From Pleurostoma richardsiae (lineage: Eukaryota; Ascomycota; Sordariomycetes; Calosphaeriales; Pleurostomataceae): a stretch of DNA of 64,000 nt. Within the stretch, counting starts at the first letter, position 1. Each line of letters starts with the position of its first letter. The stretch spans positions 62,001 to 126,000 of the forward strand of contig JANBVO010000031.1 in assembly GCA_030052745.1 (NCBI GenBank), given 5' to 3'. Made by a program: the position numbers and the translations under genes. Below are positions 21,905-32,612 of this stretch, piece by piece. The notes under the pieces were generated by a model. It saw nothing but the letters and a program-made list of their open reading frames with translations, had not been told where the DNA came from and did no database searches.

Positions 21905-23402
21905 TTAGCCCTCCTCTGCATCCATGTCATCCCTGCTCCTCTTAACGTGCTTAGCCGGACGACGGCCCTTGAGCACGGCGCCCCTCTTCCCTCTGTCCTC
22001 ATGTAGCTTCTTCATCTCAATCTTGGCCTCTCTCTGCGCCTCCTCCACACGGGCATGGAACACCTCCACCTCGTCCTTCTCCGTCGGGTACTCCTTAAGC
22101 TTCTGGCCCAGCGCCGCCTCGATGCGTTGGTACAGCTCCACGTCGTACTGCGTGATCATCGAGATGGCCTGCCCCGTCTTGCCTGCACGTGCTGTACGGC
22201 CCACTCGGTGCACATAGCTCGCGCTATCGGTTGGAAGGTCGTAGTTAAGCACGAGTGAGACGGCAGGCAAGTCCAGACCGCGGGCAGCGACGTCGGTAGC
22301 GCATAGGATGTCCGACTCCTTGGCCTTGAACTTGTTGAGCGCTGCTAGGCGCTTGGTCTGGTCGAGCTGCCCGTGCAGGGGCACTGCCTTGAAGCCCATA
22401 AGCCGGAGCATGATGGTGAGGCGCTGGGTCTCGTTAACTGTCCTGGTGAACACGATAGTCGGCTTGCCGGCGAACTCGTTCATGAGATAGATCAAGTAGA
22501 CATCCTTCTTCGCGAGCGGGATGAAGAGATAACGCTGCGTCAAGGTGGCGACGGTCGCGTATTTGCTGGCACTGACACTCACCCGCACGGGGTCGTGAAG
22601 ACTGGCGCGTTGAAGGCTCTCGACCTTTGAACTCATGGTTGCTGAGAAGAGGTAAGTGTGCCTCTCTCGCGGGAGGAACTTGAGTATCTTGTCCATAGCT
22701 GGGCCGAAGTCGAGATCGAGGATACGGTCTGCTTCATCCATTATAAGATACTGCAGGGTCCTCAGGCTGAAACCTTTTGTGCGCTCCAAGTGGTCGACCA
22801 ACCGGCCGGGAGTGGCTACGATCACGTGGGGTTTGCGGCCCAAGGCAATCGCTTGAGATACCATATCGAGTCCTCCAACGACAAGACATACTCGGAGTGA
22901 TATAAGAGATCCTAAGGCCTCAAAAGCGGCGGCGATTTGCTGCGCCAGCTCACGAGTCGGGGAAAGGACTAGCGCAAAGAGGGGTTTGGGGTTTTCGAGG
23001 AGCGCCTGAATCACAGGAATGGCGAAGGCACCGGTCTTGCCAGAGCCGGTCTCTGCTATGCCGACTACAAGGAAGAAGGGGTTAGAGATGCTGCTAACCA
23101 ATCACCATGTAGCCACCGCACGTACTGATATCTCGTTTCTGTAGCGCCATAGGAATGGCCTCGCGTTGAATTGGCGTGGGCGCAGTCCAGCCCATATTTG
23201 TGCATGCTTCGCAGAGTGTATCAACGACGCCCTATCGATCACAAGATATTGTGAGCACGTATCTCAGTATTTGGAGGAAAGTCTGCCGTACGAGGGCTTT
23301 GAAGGTCGTCTTGGGACCGGACGCGTCGTTCTCCTGGGCGCCGTCCGCAGTGGCAGACTCCGAGGTCTCGGATGCGTCTGAAAGTCTCCGTCGCTTCGAC
23401 AT
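21905..23402 (-). CDS. rrp3: DEAD-box ATP-dependent RNA helicase Rrp3 (DDX47)
   Basis: Nucleolar helicase for 18S pre-rRNA processing, 458 aa. Exons are 23292-23402, 23126-23231 and 21905-23064. The Q motif is [17 protein letters not shown]; motif I, AETGSGKT, is restored by splicing. Then follow [24 protein letters not shown], the domain 2 motifs [12 protein letters not shown] and TDVAARGLD, and [10 protein letters not shown]. The C-terminus is Lys/Arg-rich ([17 protein letters not shown]), typical of Rrp3. The N-terminal extension is short and Ser-rich. It is divergent from the Ssf1 gene, another ribosome-biogenesis factor, and shares a 357-base promoter with it. Confidence 0.95.
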
Positions 23403-23759
23403 CTCGATTGTCTGGCTTCCCGTGTGTGACGAAGGAAAAGTTTGAGTGGGTTATATACTATCCTTCGATCGTAGTGGTAAGCTGTGTGGGACTGTATGAA
23501 TTTGTCGCAGGGGAGTCTCGTAGAACGTAGGTGATGGATTGTTGGTTTGGATTGTGGTGATGGCGCCGCCCGAGAAAAAACTTATCGCGATAAGGTTTAT
23601 CTTATCTCTAGCCTGTGCCATCTTATCGCCCCTCTTTCCCAGGGAATTTTTTTCTTCCAGGTACCGCCAAAAAGTTAATTGAAGCAGCCCCGAAGCAATC
23701 TTCACTTAGGACCGATCCTTCTGCCATTGAAGTAAAGCACACACAGCGGATCCTTCAAG
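23403..23759. promoter_or_regulatory. Shared divergent promoter of Rrp3 and Ssf1 genes
   Basis: 357 bases serve two ribosome-biogenesis genes. The octamer CTTATCGC occurs three times counting both strands: 23581-23588, 23587-23594 (reverse) and 23622-23629. The first two overlap in a perfect 14-bp palindrome. The octamer's complement GCGATAAG differs from the yeast PAC element GCGATGAG by one base. An A-tract (before 23581) and a T-tract near 23645 resemble the RRPE element that accompanies PAC in yeast. The regulatory role is inference. Confidence 0.6.
23581..23594. promoter_or_regulatory. 14-bp palindrome CTTATCGCGATAAG
   Basis: Perfect palindrome inside the Rrp3/Ssf1 promoter, built of two overlapping PAC-like or GATA-like half sites. 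A third half site lies at 23622-23629. Confidence 0.6.
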
Positions 23760-25250
23760 ATGGCGAAACGGCGGACCAAGAAGCGCACCCATGTCGGTGC
23801 ATCGAACCCCAACAGCAAGGCTTTGGCTGCCGCCACGACTGGCCATGCCAACATCCGGGATCCCAAGAGCATGGTCATCCGCATCGGCGCAGGAGAGGTC
23901 GGCACCAGTGTCAGTCAGTTGGCGGCGGATGTCCGCCGTGTCATGGAGCCGGGCACCGCCAGTCGGTTGAAGGAGAGACGCGCGAACAGGCTGCGCGACT
24001 ATGTCACCATGTGCGGGCCTCTTGGTGTCACTCACCTGATGCTCTTCTCGCGGTCAGAGTCCGGCAATACGAACCTGCGGCTGGCAGTCACGCCTCGGGG
24101 ACCGACGCTCAACTTCCGCGTCGAGCAGTACTCTCTGGCCAAGGACGTGCGGAAGGCACAGAGGCATCCGAAGGGTGGCGGTAAGGAGTTCATCACACCG
24201 CCATTGGTACGTGACTCTCTCCTCTTGGTGGTACCTTAGACCAACAAAGTGCTGACCGTGCTCCAGCTCGTCATGAACAACTTCACCAATCCTTCGTCTG
24301 ACTCCTCGTCCAAAGTACCAAAACACCTCGAGTCGCTCACCACGACCGTCTTTCAGTCTCTCTTTCCTCCGATAAACCCTACAACCACTCCTCTTAAGTC
24401 GATTCGGAGAGTTCTGCTCCTGAACCGCGAGCAGTCAAAAGAAGACGATGGATCTTTCATACTGAACTTCAGGCACTATGCAATCACCACGAAAGTCACA
24501 GGCATCTCAAGACCCCTGAGGAGGTTGAACGCCGCCGAGAAGCTGCTCAATTCCAAAAAGAGCAAGAAGGGAAACCTGCCTAATCTCAGCAAGCTCCAGG
24601 ACATCGCCGACTACATGATTGGCGGCGAGAATGGAGAAGGATACATGACTGATGCCACGAGCGGCAGCGAGGTTGAGACAGACGCTGAGGTTGAGGTCCT
24701 GGAGTCCGCACCGAGAAAGGTGCTCAGCGCGAAGGCCCGGGCCGCTGCAGCAGTGGGCGAGGAAGAGCCATCGAGGAAGCACGAGGAATTGGAAGCCAAC
24801 ATCGAGCGCCGGGCCGTGAAGTTGGTCGAGCTAGGCCCTCGCATGAAGTTGCGGCTGACCAAAGTGGAGGAGGGTCTCTGCTCCGGTAAGGTGATGTGGC
24901 ACGAGTACGTGCACAAGACGCCCCAGGAGATCAAGGAGCTGGAGAAGCGCTGGGAGCAGAGGCGGCAAGAGAAGGAGGCGCGGAAGAAGGAGCAGAGAGA
25001 GAATGTGGAAAAGAAGCGGAAAGCTAAGGCCGACGCGAAGGGTAACGGCAAGGGTGGTGATGAGGGGGAGGACGATGAGATGGACTACGATGATGTCGAC
25101 AGTGACTTCTATGACTACATGGACGTAGACGGGGGCGGCGAGGATTTTGATAGTGAGGGTTTAGAGGGCGATGCAGAGACGCAGGTCAACGAGAAAATGG
25201 AGGACAAGGGGGAGTGGGAAGACGAGGAAGATGAGATCGCGGCAGGTTGA
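23760..25250 (+). CDS. ssf1: Ribosome biogenesis Brix-domain protein Ssf1/Ssf2 (PPAN)
   Basis: Nucleolar factor for 60S subunit assembly, 476 aa. Exons are 23760-24206 and 24267-25250, with a phase-0 intron of 60 nt. The Brix domain covers roughly residues 30-300: MVIRIGAGEVGTSVSQLAAD, RDYVTMCGPLGVTHLMLFSR, GPTLNFRVEQYSLAKDV, then LNREQSKEDDGSFILNFRHY and the closing LTKVEEGLCSGKVMWHEYVH. The start MAKRRTKKRTHVGA is standard for Ssf1. The C-terminal 100 residues are a Lys/Glu coiled helix followed by an acidic Asp/Glu tail. Confidence 0.95.
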
Positions 25251-25736
25251 CCAGGAATTGTGTCTTGTGTGATTGACGCGGTATCAACCGGGTGCGGTCT
25301 CCGAATATACAATGATACCCGTTTGGCTCTGGGGACTGTCTTATTTTGATTCATCTCATCTGCCGCGCAGTGACGTCTTGCCGGATTTGCTTCCATTGCA
25401 TACTAAGCGAGCGTCCCGGGATTAGCAGAACGAGGTGTTTGAGTCAAAGGGGCATTTTCTCCCGTCACATTGTGAGCTCACCTCAATCATTGCAGGAGCG
25501 ATCTGTTAGAGAGTCTACACGGGCGGAAGGGGCCGTGCCAAAAAGTCCGCCAGGCAGCGTAGGTAGGTATGTTTGGCTCTTGGCGGAACACGGTGCATTT
25601 TCGGAATCCCTGATTCCTTCGCTTCAGGGGCCGGCTTATTGCGATTAATATAGCAACTGTTCAAAAACAGAACGACACGCCGCACCGTCGGCTCTCATCT
25701 TTCAAACTCGCTAATCCTCCGGACAGCGAAGCGGGA
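25251..25736. other. Intergenic between Ssf1 and membrane-protein gene
   Basis: About 490 bases with no supported gene. A short stem (GGAATC..GATTCC) lies near 25600, just before the next gene's promoter. Confidence 0.4.
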
Positions 25737-26984
25737 ATGGCTTCTTCATCTTTCCTGGCGAAGACCGTCTTCGTCCTGCTTGCCGCCTCAGCTGCGGACA
25801 GCATCATCGGGCTCAACATCCGCAATGGATTCTTCGCACTCAACGACTCGCTCATGGCGCAGCGCCCGCTCCTGCTCCCTCAGCCCGGCCCACCGCTGCC
25901 GATGCGCACTCGATATACGGCCCTCGCGCCGCTGGATGCGCACCTGTCCGGCCTCCTGATGTTCTTCTGGCCCGCTGTCACTGGCGAGCTGCCGGCCCTT
26001 TCCCTCTTCGCCGTGTACATGGCCGGCCAGATCGTCCCTGCGCATGCGCTGGTGATGCTGGAGGGCCTGAGGGGCGCGAATCGGGGCAGGGTGACGTCCT
26101 TGTACGCCTTTTATCCTTTTATGAATCTCGCATTTCATGGAAGCGCATATTCTAATGACAGTGGCAGCTCGACTGTATGGGGAATGGTCTACCAGTCCAT
26201 TCCCTGGGGCGTCGTGAAGCCGATCTACTGGGCAGTCAATTTGTGGACCGCGCCCACTGCACGAGTGTCTTCGTCCACGCCAACGAAGGAGGCACAGGCG
26301 TCTCTCGCTATTGACTCTACCCAACTTCTTGTTCTCCCTGTCGCGATCACGCTGGGTCTCATCGCTCCGACCGTGCTAGCTGCGGTCGAGCTTCCCGGCG
26401 TCGGGTCGCTCGGCCAGCAGCAGGGCTTCCTCGCCCTCTGGCAGGGCTTCCCCATCCTGGTCGCTGTCTTCCAGGCCCTCCTCGCATCCGTCGTTCGGAT
26501 GATCTCCGGGACGCCGCTGCCCTCGACGCCGGAGGCAAAAGCGGCAATGGCGAACAACCTGCGGACAGTGTATCTCTTCTGCCTAACGGTCGCGTTTGTA
26601 ACTCATGTCGGTACTCTTATGTTTGCGTCCATGGGGCTGTCTGCTATATTTGCTCCCGATAGTCCGCCCGCCGATCTCAAGTCAGTGTTGGTGCCGATGT
26701 CGCCGTTATCGGGCGCCACCGTCAAGAGCATGGCTGAGGGCTGCCTGGTCTTGCTCCAGTACGATATGTATTACGCCTGCGGCTCCACGCTCTTGTGGGC
26801 CGGGATCATGTATGCCAGAGGAACAGACTCTCCGAGGCTGGCAGTGCTGTCGAAAGGGCTGTTTCTGGCACTTATTTTCGGACCGGGAGGAGCGGCAATG
26901 GCCTTGATCGCGGCGAGGGACGAGAGGGTTCTTCTCTCTAAGACAACGTCCGAACCACAGCCTGCCCTGAAGAACACAGCTTGA
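25737..26984 (+). CDS. Polytopic membrane protein, unknown function
   Basis: Predicted 393 aa from exons 25737-26101 and 26168-26984. About seven to eight hydrophobic segments are seen, for example ASSSFLAKTVFVLLAASAAD, LSGLLMFFWPAVTGELPALS, LLVLPVAITLGLIAPTVLAA and VYLFCLTVAFVTHVGTLMFA. The intron of 66 nt (GTACGC..GGCAG, branch TCTAAT) is a multiple of three and has no stop codon, so the unspliced message would also be translatable. Splicing gives RGRVTSF|STVWGMVYQ, which reads as one smooth segment. I have a loose memory of similar proteins near fungal secondary-metabolite genes but no such cluster is here, so no function is offered. Confidence 0.7.
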   Translation: MASSSFLAKTVFVLLAASAADSIIGLNIRNGFFALNDSLMAQRPLLLPQPGPPLPMRTRYTALAPLDAHLSGLLMFFWPAVTGELPALSLFAVYMAGQIVPAHALVMLEGLRGANRGRVTSLYAFYPFMNLAFHGSAYSNDSGSSTVWGMVYQSIPWGVVKPIYWAVNLWTAPTARVSSSTPTKEAQASLAIDSTQLLVLPVAITLGLIAPTVLAAVELPGVGSLGQQQGFLALWQGFPILVAVFQALLASVVRMISGTPLPSTPEAKAAMANNLRTVYLFCLTVAFVTHVGTLMFASMGLSAIFAPDSPPADLKSVLVPMSPLSGATVKSMAEGCLVLLQYDMYYACGSTLLWAGIMYARGTDSPRLAVLSKGLFLALIFGPGGAAMALIAARDERVLLSKTTSEPQPALKNTA

Positions 26985-27479
26985 CGACGGGCCACACTAT
27001 CGTAAAGGCACAATTTCTCATTGCAAAGGTACAGGCACAGAAACGCGTCCTCGACACTACGGTTCAGATTGAGCAAGGCAGTTGAAACCCTCTTGGTAAC
27101 CACTCTCAAATTTCTGGCTTTATGAATGAATTTCACGATGAGATTGATGTATCTGAACGTACTTGGCCTTCTGCGAGGTGGATCACCCCCTCCGACGCTG
27201 TCTGTCGACCAACTTCGCCAAGCCACCATGCACCATGAGTCTGCCTCGCCTACTTCAGAGCGCCTCCTCCTCCAATAGAGGCTTGACGAGGCGTTTTTCA
27301 CATGACTTCGGGACAGCGACGTAGAAAGGAGCTGAAACTGGAATTGAGGCGCCCAGTTTTCAGCTTCAGCTGCTTAGATATGCCCTCCCACCCTTGGCGA
27401 CCTTATAGTTATGGATATGAAACGATAGGGCTCGTCAGGTTCACCAGTATCGAGTCTCTGTTCCATATCACAGCTTTAG
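26985..27479. other. Intergenic, no gene seen
   Basis: About 500 bases; it includes the promoter of the STAND-N/SH3 gene. Nothing else is supported. Confidence 0.4.
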
Positions 27480-28867
27480 ATGGATCCTGTGAGCGCGATT
27501 GGCCTCATCGGCACTTGCTTCTCGATAACTGGCAATATCGCATCTGTTGGTTCTCATCTCCAGACGATCATTGAGAAGTACAAGGATGTCAGGCGCACCG
27601 TCTCTTTGATGTCATCGCAGCTCTCGGCGCTCAATTCCGCGGCAATTGCACTCAGCGACTGGCTGGAGCGTTGCGCTCTATCCAATCTGGTTTTAGTGGA
27701 CGAGATAGCCAAGTCCTTAGACGCGTGCGACAGCCTCGTCTCGATACTTCTGGAGCAAGTGTCGAAGTATGAAGCACGGACTCTCCGTTTGAATTTCTGG
27801 AGAAAAACAAAGTTCTTAATCGATGAAGACACAATTCTGAGATACGAGGGTATGCTGAGGGGACAGGTGCAGGCACTCAGCCTGATCCTGCAGATCTCTT
27901 GCTTGTAAGTCAAAAGATTGCTTCACCTCAGGGGCTAAACGCTTATCATCCTCCCAGGCCATCTGCTGAAGCTCAATCTACAACTCTGATCTCAAGGGAG
28001 AGCAGCAGAATTCTCCGCAATGCCCGAGACGACGCTTCGTCATTGCTTTGGCTCCGTGACAGCGAGTCCATTGGCACGTACCGGAGTACCATGACGGAGA
28101 ACCTCGAAACTGTCGATATCAAGTTCGACTTTGACCACCTCTGTCTATCGTCGTCTGTCTATCGGTCTGCCCTCGAGGACACGATCAGGGATAGGATCAA
28201 ACGGAAGTTTGAGGAGAGACAGGCTGCCGCCGCCAGCGCCGTAGACGACGCAGCATCTGTCCAGACGGTGATCCGCAAGCCCGAATCGGAGTCAACAGCC
28301 GCGGATCCTGCTATCAGTGTTAGCGAGACAGAGATCGCTGCTTCCAAGGCCGAGGTAGTAGATGATCAAACAGAAGCCGCCTCTAACGAGGACAATGGCC
28401 ACAATAACGACGACGCCGTCAGCATCACGAGCACCTTAGGCAGCATAGAATCTAACATCGATTACAACTTTGTCTACGCGAATCACGGCTTCTCTGCAAC
28501 AATCGAGGGCCAAGTTGCAGTTACCAAGAACCAGATGCTTACTCTGCTGGACGACTCGAACAACTACTGGTGGCTAGTCCGGGATGTCGACAAAGGTACT
28601 GTCGGATACGTACCGGCCGAATATATCGAAACACCCCTGGAGCGCCTCGCCCGGCGGAATAAGCACCTCAACATCGATCCCGGAGCCGGCGAGATTAGGC
28701 CATCTTCGCCAGCTCTTCAGGACTGGTGGGCAGGCAAGCCCTGGATTCCGCCCAAAAGCGTGAAGTTTGATGAGACGCTGGTGATTATTAGCGATTCGGC
28801 TTGCTACTTGGATCTGGATAGCGGCGACGAAGACGATAGCGACGCGCCCTCCAGTGCCCATTTATAG
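27480..28867 (+). CDS. Chimeric protein: STAND-type N-terminal helical domain plus Tea4/Bud14-like SH3
   Basis: Exons 27480-27904 and 27958-28867 give 444 aa; the intron is 53 nt (GTAAGT, branch CTAAA). Residues 1-130 (MDPVSAIGLIGTCFSITGNI, then IIEKYKDVRRTVSLMSSQLS) match the helical N-terminal domain that opens many fungal NLR-like (STAND) proteins and relates to HeLo-like domains. No NACHT or NB-ARC NTPase follows. A disordered acidic Ala/Glu linker leads to an SH3 domain at about 311-366 (NYWWLVRDVDKGTVGYVPAE, then ETPLERLARRNKHLNID), a sequence style typical of the polarity scaffolds Tea4 and Bud14. The C-terminus is acidic. Domain calls are by recognition; a signalling adaptor role is inference. 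Confidence 0.78.
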
Positions 28868-29466
28868 GGGAAGGTGATTTGCCTTTTGCGAAGTGCTACC
28901 GGGCAGTTGCTCACCCGGTGGACAGGATAGGCCCCTTGTTGAGCAAGGGATGCCCTTTGTATAAGACGATAGGCGCTGTGGTATCGCTCCCGTAATATCA
29001 AGCTACTATTTTGTCTGTGACGATTTATTTTGAGCCAGCAAGCCGGTTTGGAGAATGGGGACTACTAAACCAACTCGTGAAGAGAACCACGGTAGCGACC
29101 ACGAATAGACCGACTGTCCTAAGACGGCTCAAAGTCCGGCGTTCACGAAATCGGCTGTCTCGGCCATATAGATCACGAAGGTACCCGGCGAGGGAGTATG
29201 CTCACCCCGGGGTATGGCCATTCCTTTGTTCAGGGCGGAGTTCTTGCCCTTTAGTCTGCGAATTCACCTTGAGGGCATCTTGGAATTTGTTTCCCTCCAT
29301 TTCTTCCAAGCGCGCCTCTTTGCCATTGAGGAAGCAACCCATCTCGAGTATTGTCACCTCGAGGGCCGCATTCATCGTCCATCTCACATCTCCTTCCCGG
29401 ACCTTCCAACTGCCTTTTGCAGTTCACCTGAATCAAGATCTCGTTTTCCTCATTTGTCCCGCAGCA
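28868..29466. other. Intergenic, no gene seen
   Basis: About 600 bases upstream of the DUF4419 gene. Two overlapping frames here on opposite strands have no family character. Confidence 0.4.
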
Positions 29467-30877
29467 ATGGCGAGGCAAGTCAAGGGTGTCGTGATCGACC
29501 TCAGCGAGAAAGCAGGCTTCCTGGCCCCCCCCGCTCGTTAATTCAGCGGGTGAGCTCTTCGACAACTACTTCTTTCCAGAGTCAATGGCGCGCAAGGCGG
29601 CCTTAAAGGGTACCGAAGAAGACATCGAGCATATGTCAGTCAAGTTCAAGGTCATCCAGCACTCGTTCGAAAACATCGGGGAAGAGCACCGCAACGGCAA
29701 AGTCACCGCGAGCCCCTACGGCTTTGCCGGCGTGTTGGTAGAGGCGTACCAGAAGGAGCTTCATCTTGCTATCCGTCCCCACGATGTGTCGCTCGCGATC
29801 CTGCAGCAATTTCGATACTATATCGACAAGCACGCCCGCCGGCTGTGCCCCAAGCTTGTCAAACTGCCCTGTAGCGTCACGTCGTCCTTTAGGTTGAAGA
29901 CCCGGGGTCCCCGCTTCACGAACCGAGCGAAGCGACAGATTAGCACCTTCAACCGCAAGATGACCAGGCTCCTCAAGGACCTCATCAAGGAGGACCATAT
30001 TGACTGGATGCTCCCCAAGTTCAGCAACACCCATGACTCCGACCGCTGCGCCGCCCTCGTCACCGTCGCGGGTACCATCAAGGAATACTTCAGTCCCGTC
30101 CCCAACGGCCACTGTGGCTTCCCCTCCGTCACACTCTTAGGTCAGAAGGCCGACTGGCAGACGCTTTGCAGCAGCGTCCTGAAAATGCGTGCCGCAAACC
30201 TGAGCCCGGAGGTCAACGAGTGGGCGGGCTACCTGGAGGAGGTGGTGATGCACATGTTAGCCTGCTTCGATGAGGAAACCGGTGAGATAGACAAGCACCT
30301 GGCGGCTGACAGCCCAGCTCACCAGCACGCTGTCAAGTTCTGGAACAGCGCCTGCTCGCTGGGCGGCAATGAGACTTATGGCTCGCAGCACACTCTCGGC
30401 GGCTGGATCACCGCCTTCTGCTATTGGAACCCCGACGGCTCGCGCATCTACTCCTACAGCGCAGACCAGCTGGCCACCATAAGCGCGCACGACGGCGACG
30501 TGCGGACGCAGACGGTGCTGCGCGACCGTGTGTTCCCGGTCATTCCGAGTGAGGAGACGATCCCTGCTGGCTACGCCGACTTGACACTCGGCGCCAGGTG
30601 GACGCTGGACGACGGCAGCACCCGGCTGCGAAAACTGCGCTTTTTGGCTGGCATGGTGGGCATGAAGGTGTCAAAGCGCGGTAGAAGCAAGGAATACATG
30701 GTGGTCCAGCCCCAGACGGGATACTGGCTGCTGGCGGAGGACAAGCAGGCTCCCAATGGCCCCCTGATGGAGAACGTCCACGAGCCCGCTGTGGACACCG
30801 ATGGTGATAATGCCGTTGATCTGGAGAAGGAAGCGGATCTCGTCCTGACTTTACCGGCCTATCTCCATTCTGCCTAA
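29467..30877 (+). CDS. DUF4419-domain protein, reading frame broken at a C8 run
   Basis: A fungal DUF4419 protein of about 470 aa. The main frame contains family landmarks: SYSADQLATISAHDGDVRTQ, GWITAFCYWNPDG, CSSVLKMRAANLSPEVNEWA. The likely start at 29467 (MARQVKGVVIDLSEKAGF) lies in another frame; the two meet at a run of eight C (29525-29532). Read with seven C, the sequence would run straight on through LVNSAGELFDNYFFPESMAR into the main frame. So either the assembly has one C too many or this copy is inactive. If the break is real, an internal ATG at 29585 could still give 430 aa. Function of DUF4419 is unknown. Confidence 0.75.
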
Positions 30878-30878
30878 G

Positions 30879-30937
30879 GTGAGCGGTCTTTAAACCCCCC
30901 CTGAAGCCTTACCATCGAGCTGACACTGGTATTCTAG
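30879..30937 (+). other. Possible intron in 3' UTR of the DUF4419 gene
   Basis: GTGAGC starts one base after the stop codon's following G, a CTGAC branch site sits near 30919 and TTCTAG closes it. The 59-nt size is typical for this window. It is predicted from signals only. Confidence 0.4.
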
Positions 30938-31660
30938 ATGACTTCCCTCGGTTCACATGGCGGGAGGTCGCCATGATGCGATTTGGCCTATTATTTCCAA
31001 TATCTAGCTATATCGACATTCACAACACCCCTGTTCGTGCCTGCTTGATAGGATGAGCTGAACATAAGGGACCGGTATTGGAAGCACAGAATGATGGAAG
31101 ACTGCACACCCATAATGGGAGATACCTGGGAAAGCTAGGCTCGTCTTCACGCCTGATACTGGAATACCGATATTCGCTAGAAGCCAGAACAGTATACACT
31201 TGATTGGGGTATAAGGTAGCTTCGTACGCGAATCGAGGGAAACATGACTGAACAAACGAATTGCGCGACGTCCTGTGTGCCTTGCTGCTAGAACAGACCA
31301 GTAAGGGCATTATCTCGCCATCTGGCTTTTCTGGATATGTAGACCCATCGTATCTTGGTGTTGACGGGGAAGCAACCCGTGAGCAACACCGTATCATCGT
31401 GATGTTGCGATTTTGAAATCAGAGGCGAGCGGGACCGTGCAGGGCATTTCGACGAAATAGTAGCCCACTAACAGAATTGCTACTGTATACCGTCAGTGCT
31501 TGTTAAGCTCACAATGCCTACCTTCCGGTCCGTCCATAGAATCTTTTGATTTCGTACCAAGTCCGCTGCCGACTCCTTCGACCTCTAATCTGATGCGCCC
31601 TAAATTGGCATCCTGGAGCTCAACTGATTTGTCTTTGAGAATTATCCTGAATCTCTGACG
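30938..31660. other. Intergenic, no gene seen
   Basis: About 720 bases before the EXPERA-like gene. Minus-strand frames at 31004-31397 have no family features. Confidence 0.4.
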
Positions 31661-32325
31661 ATGAGCGCCTCTCCGCGGAACTGGCGAGATAGCTTTTGGC
31701 GAGTCTGGTTCTGCATCCACGTCGCCGCCATTCTCCGTATGAATGCCGTCTACTCTTACCTCCCATCTAACGGTCGCTGACATACCCATCTAGTCGCTGA
31801 TGCTGTACCCAGCTACCCTGCGTGGCTGTACAAGCCCGAAGGCAGCCCGCTGCACTTCCTGCAGCTGCTCCAGGACGCCTACCTGTCCATGTACAACGAC
31901 CCCTTTGTGCAGGAGGACCTCGCGCCGCGCTGGATCCGCCCCCTCTTCGCCATCGAGCTGCTCTTCCAGCTGCCGGTGGCTGCGTACGCCTCGTACCAGT
32001 TGCGGGGAAAGGCCGGCACTACGGGGCCTCTCGAGCTGCTGCTGCTGTGCTACGCGTTTGAGGTCGCGTTGAGTACGCTGCTCTGCGTCAACGATGTCTT
32101 CTATTGGGATCCCGTGGAGTACCCGCCTGAAGTTAAGAATGATTTCATCTTCAAGTTGTACGGCCCCTGGCTAGTTACACGTGAGTACCTTGTAATTGCC
32201 GCAATGGATTTGCTGAATGGAGCCGTTCGCTAATAACTATAGCTTTGCTGCTGTTCGCGGACATGTACTGGAGGCTGTTCAGCCGCGTCAGCAGTGGCAG
32301 CGATGCAGTAAAGAAGGCTCAGTGA
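31661..32325 (+). CDS. EXPERA-domain membrane protein, TMEM97/sigma-2 receptor-like
   Basis: Exons 31661-31736, 31794-32180 and 32243-32325 give 181 aa. Four hydrophobic helices are visible: residues 10-25 (FWRVWFCIHVAAILLAD across the first splice), about 70-90 (RPLFAIELLFQLPVAAYASY), 100-120 and the last one after the second splice (LLLFADMYWRLF). EXPERA proteins bind sterol-like ligands in the ER; human members are TMEM97 and EBP. The segments YNDPFVQEDLAPRWIR and VNDVFYWDP suit the fungal TMEM97-like group. Both splice joins are phase 1 and have GT-AG ends with CTGAC or CTAAT branch sites. Confidence 0.85.
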
Positions 32326-32612
32326 AGGGCTCAGGTAGGCTAGAAACCAGATGCTGAGCCAAGCGCAATCGCGAATCCTGGGTCACCTGAAACCGAAGTG
32401 AATCGCTAGTAACTACGTTCTTGGTTACTTTTGCGGCGACAGGCACTTCAACTGTCCTCCATAACGCCCCATGGTATATCCACACACATTGTCCCTCCCT
32501 CCCCTCGTGGAAAAGGAACATAGCACCCGTCCAAGGCGTGCCGGCCCTACTATTTACACGTGAAGGTGGTTAAGACTGCCACAAACGTCTCGGGTGTCCT
32601 CTGAGAACATTC

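Noticed and set aside
29011-29541. Frames upstream of the DUF4419 gene
   Set aside because: They lack family features and overlap in several frames; only the piece from 29467 fits the gene.
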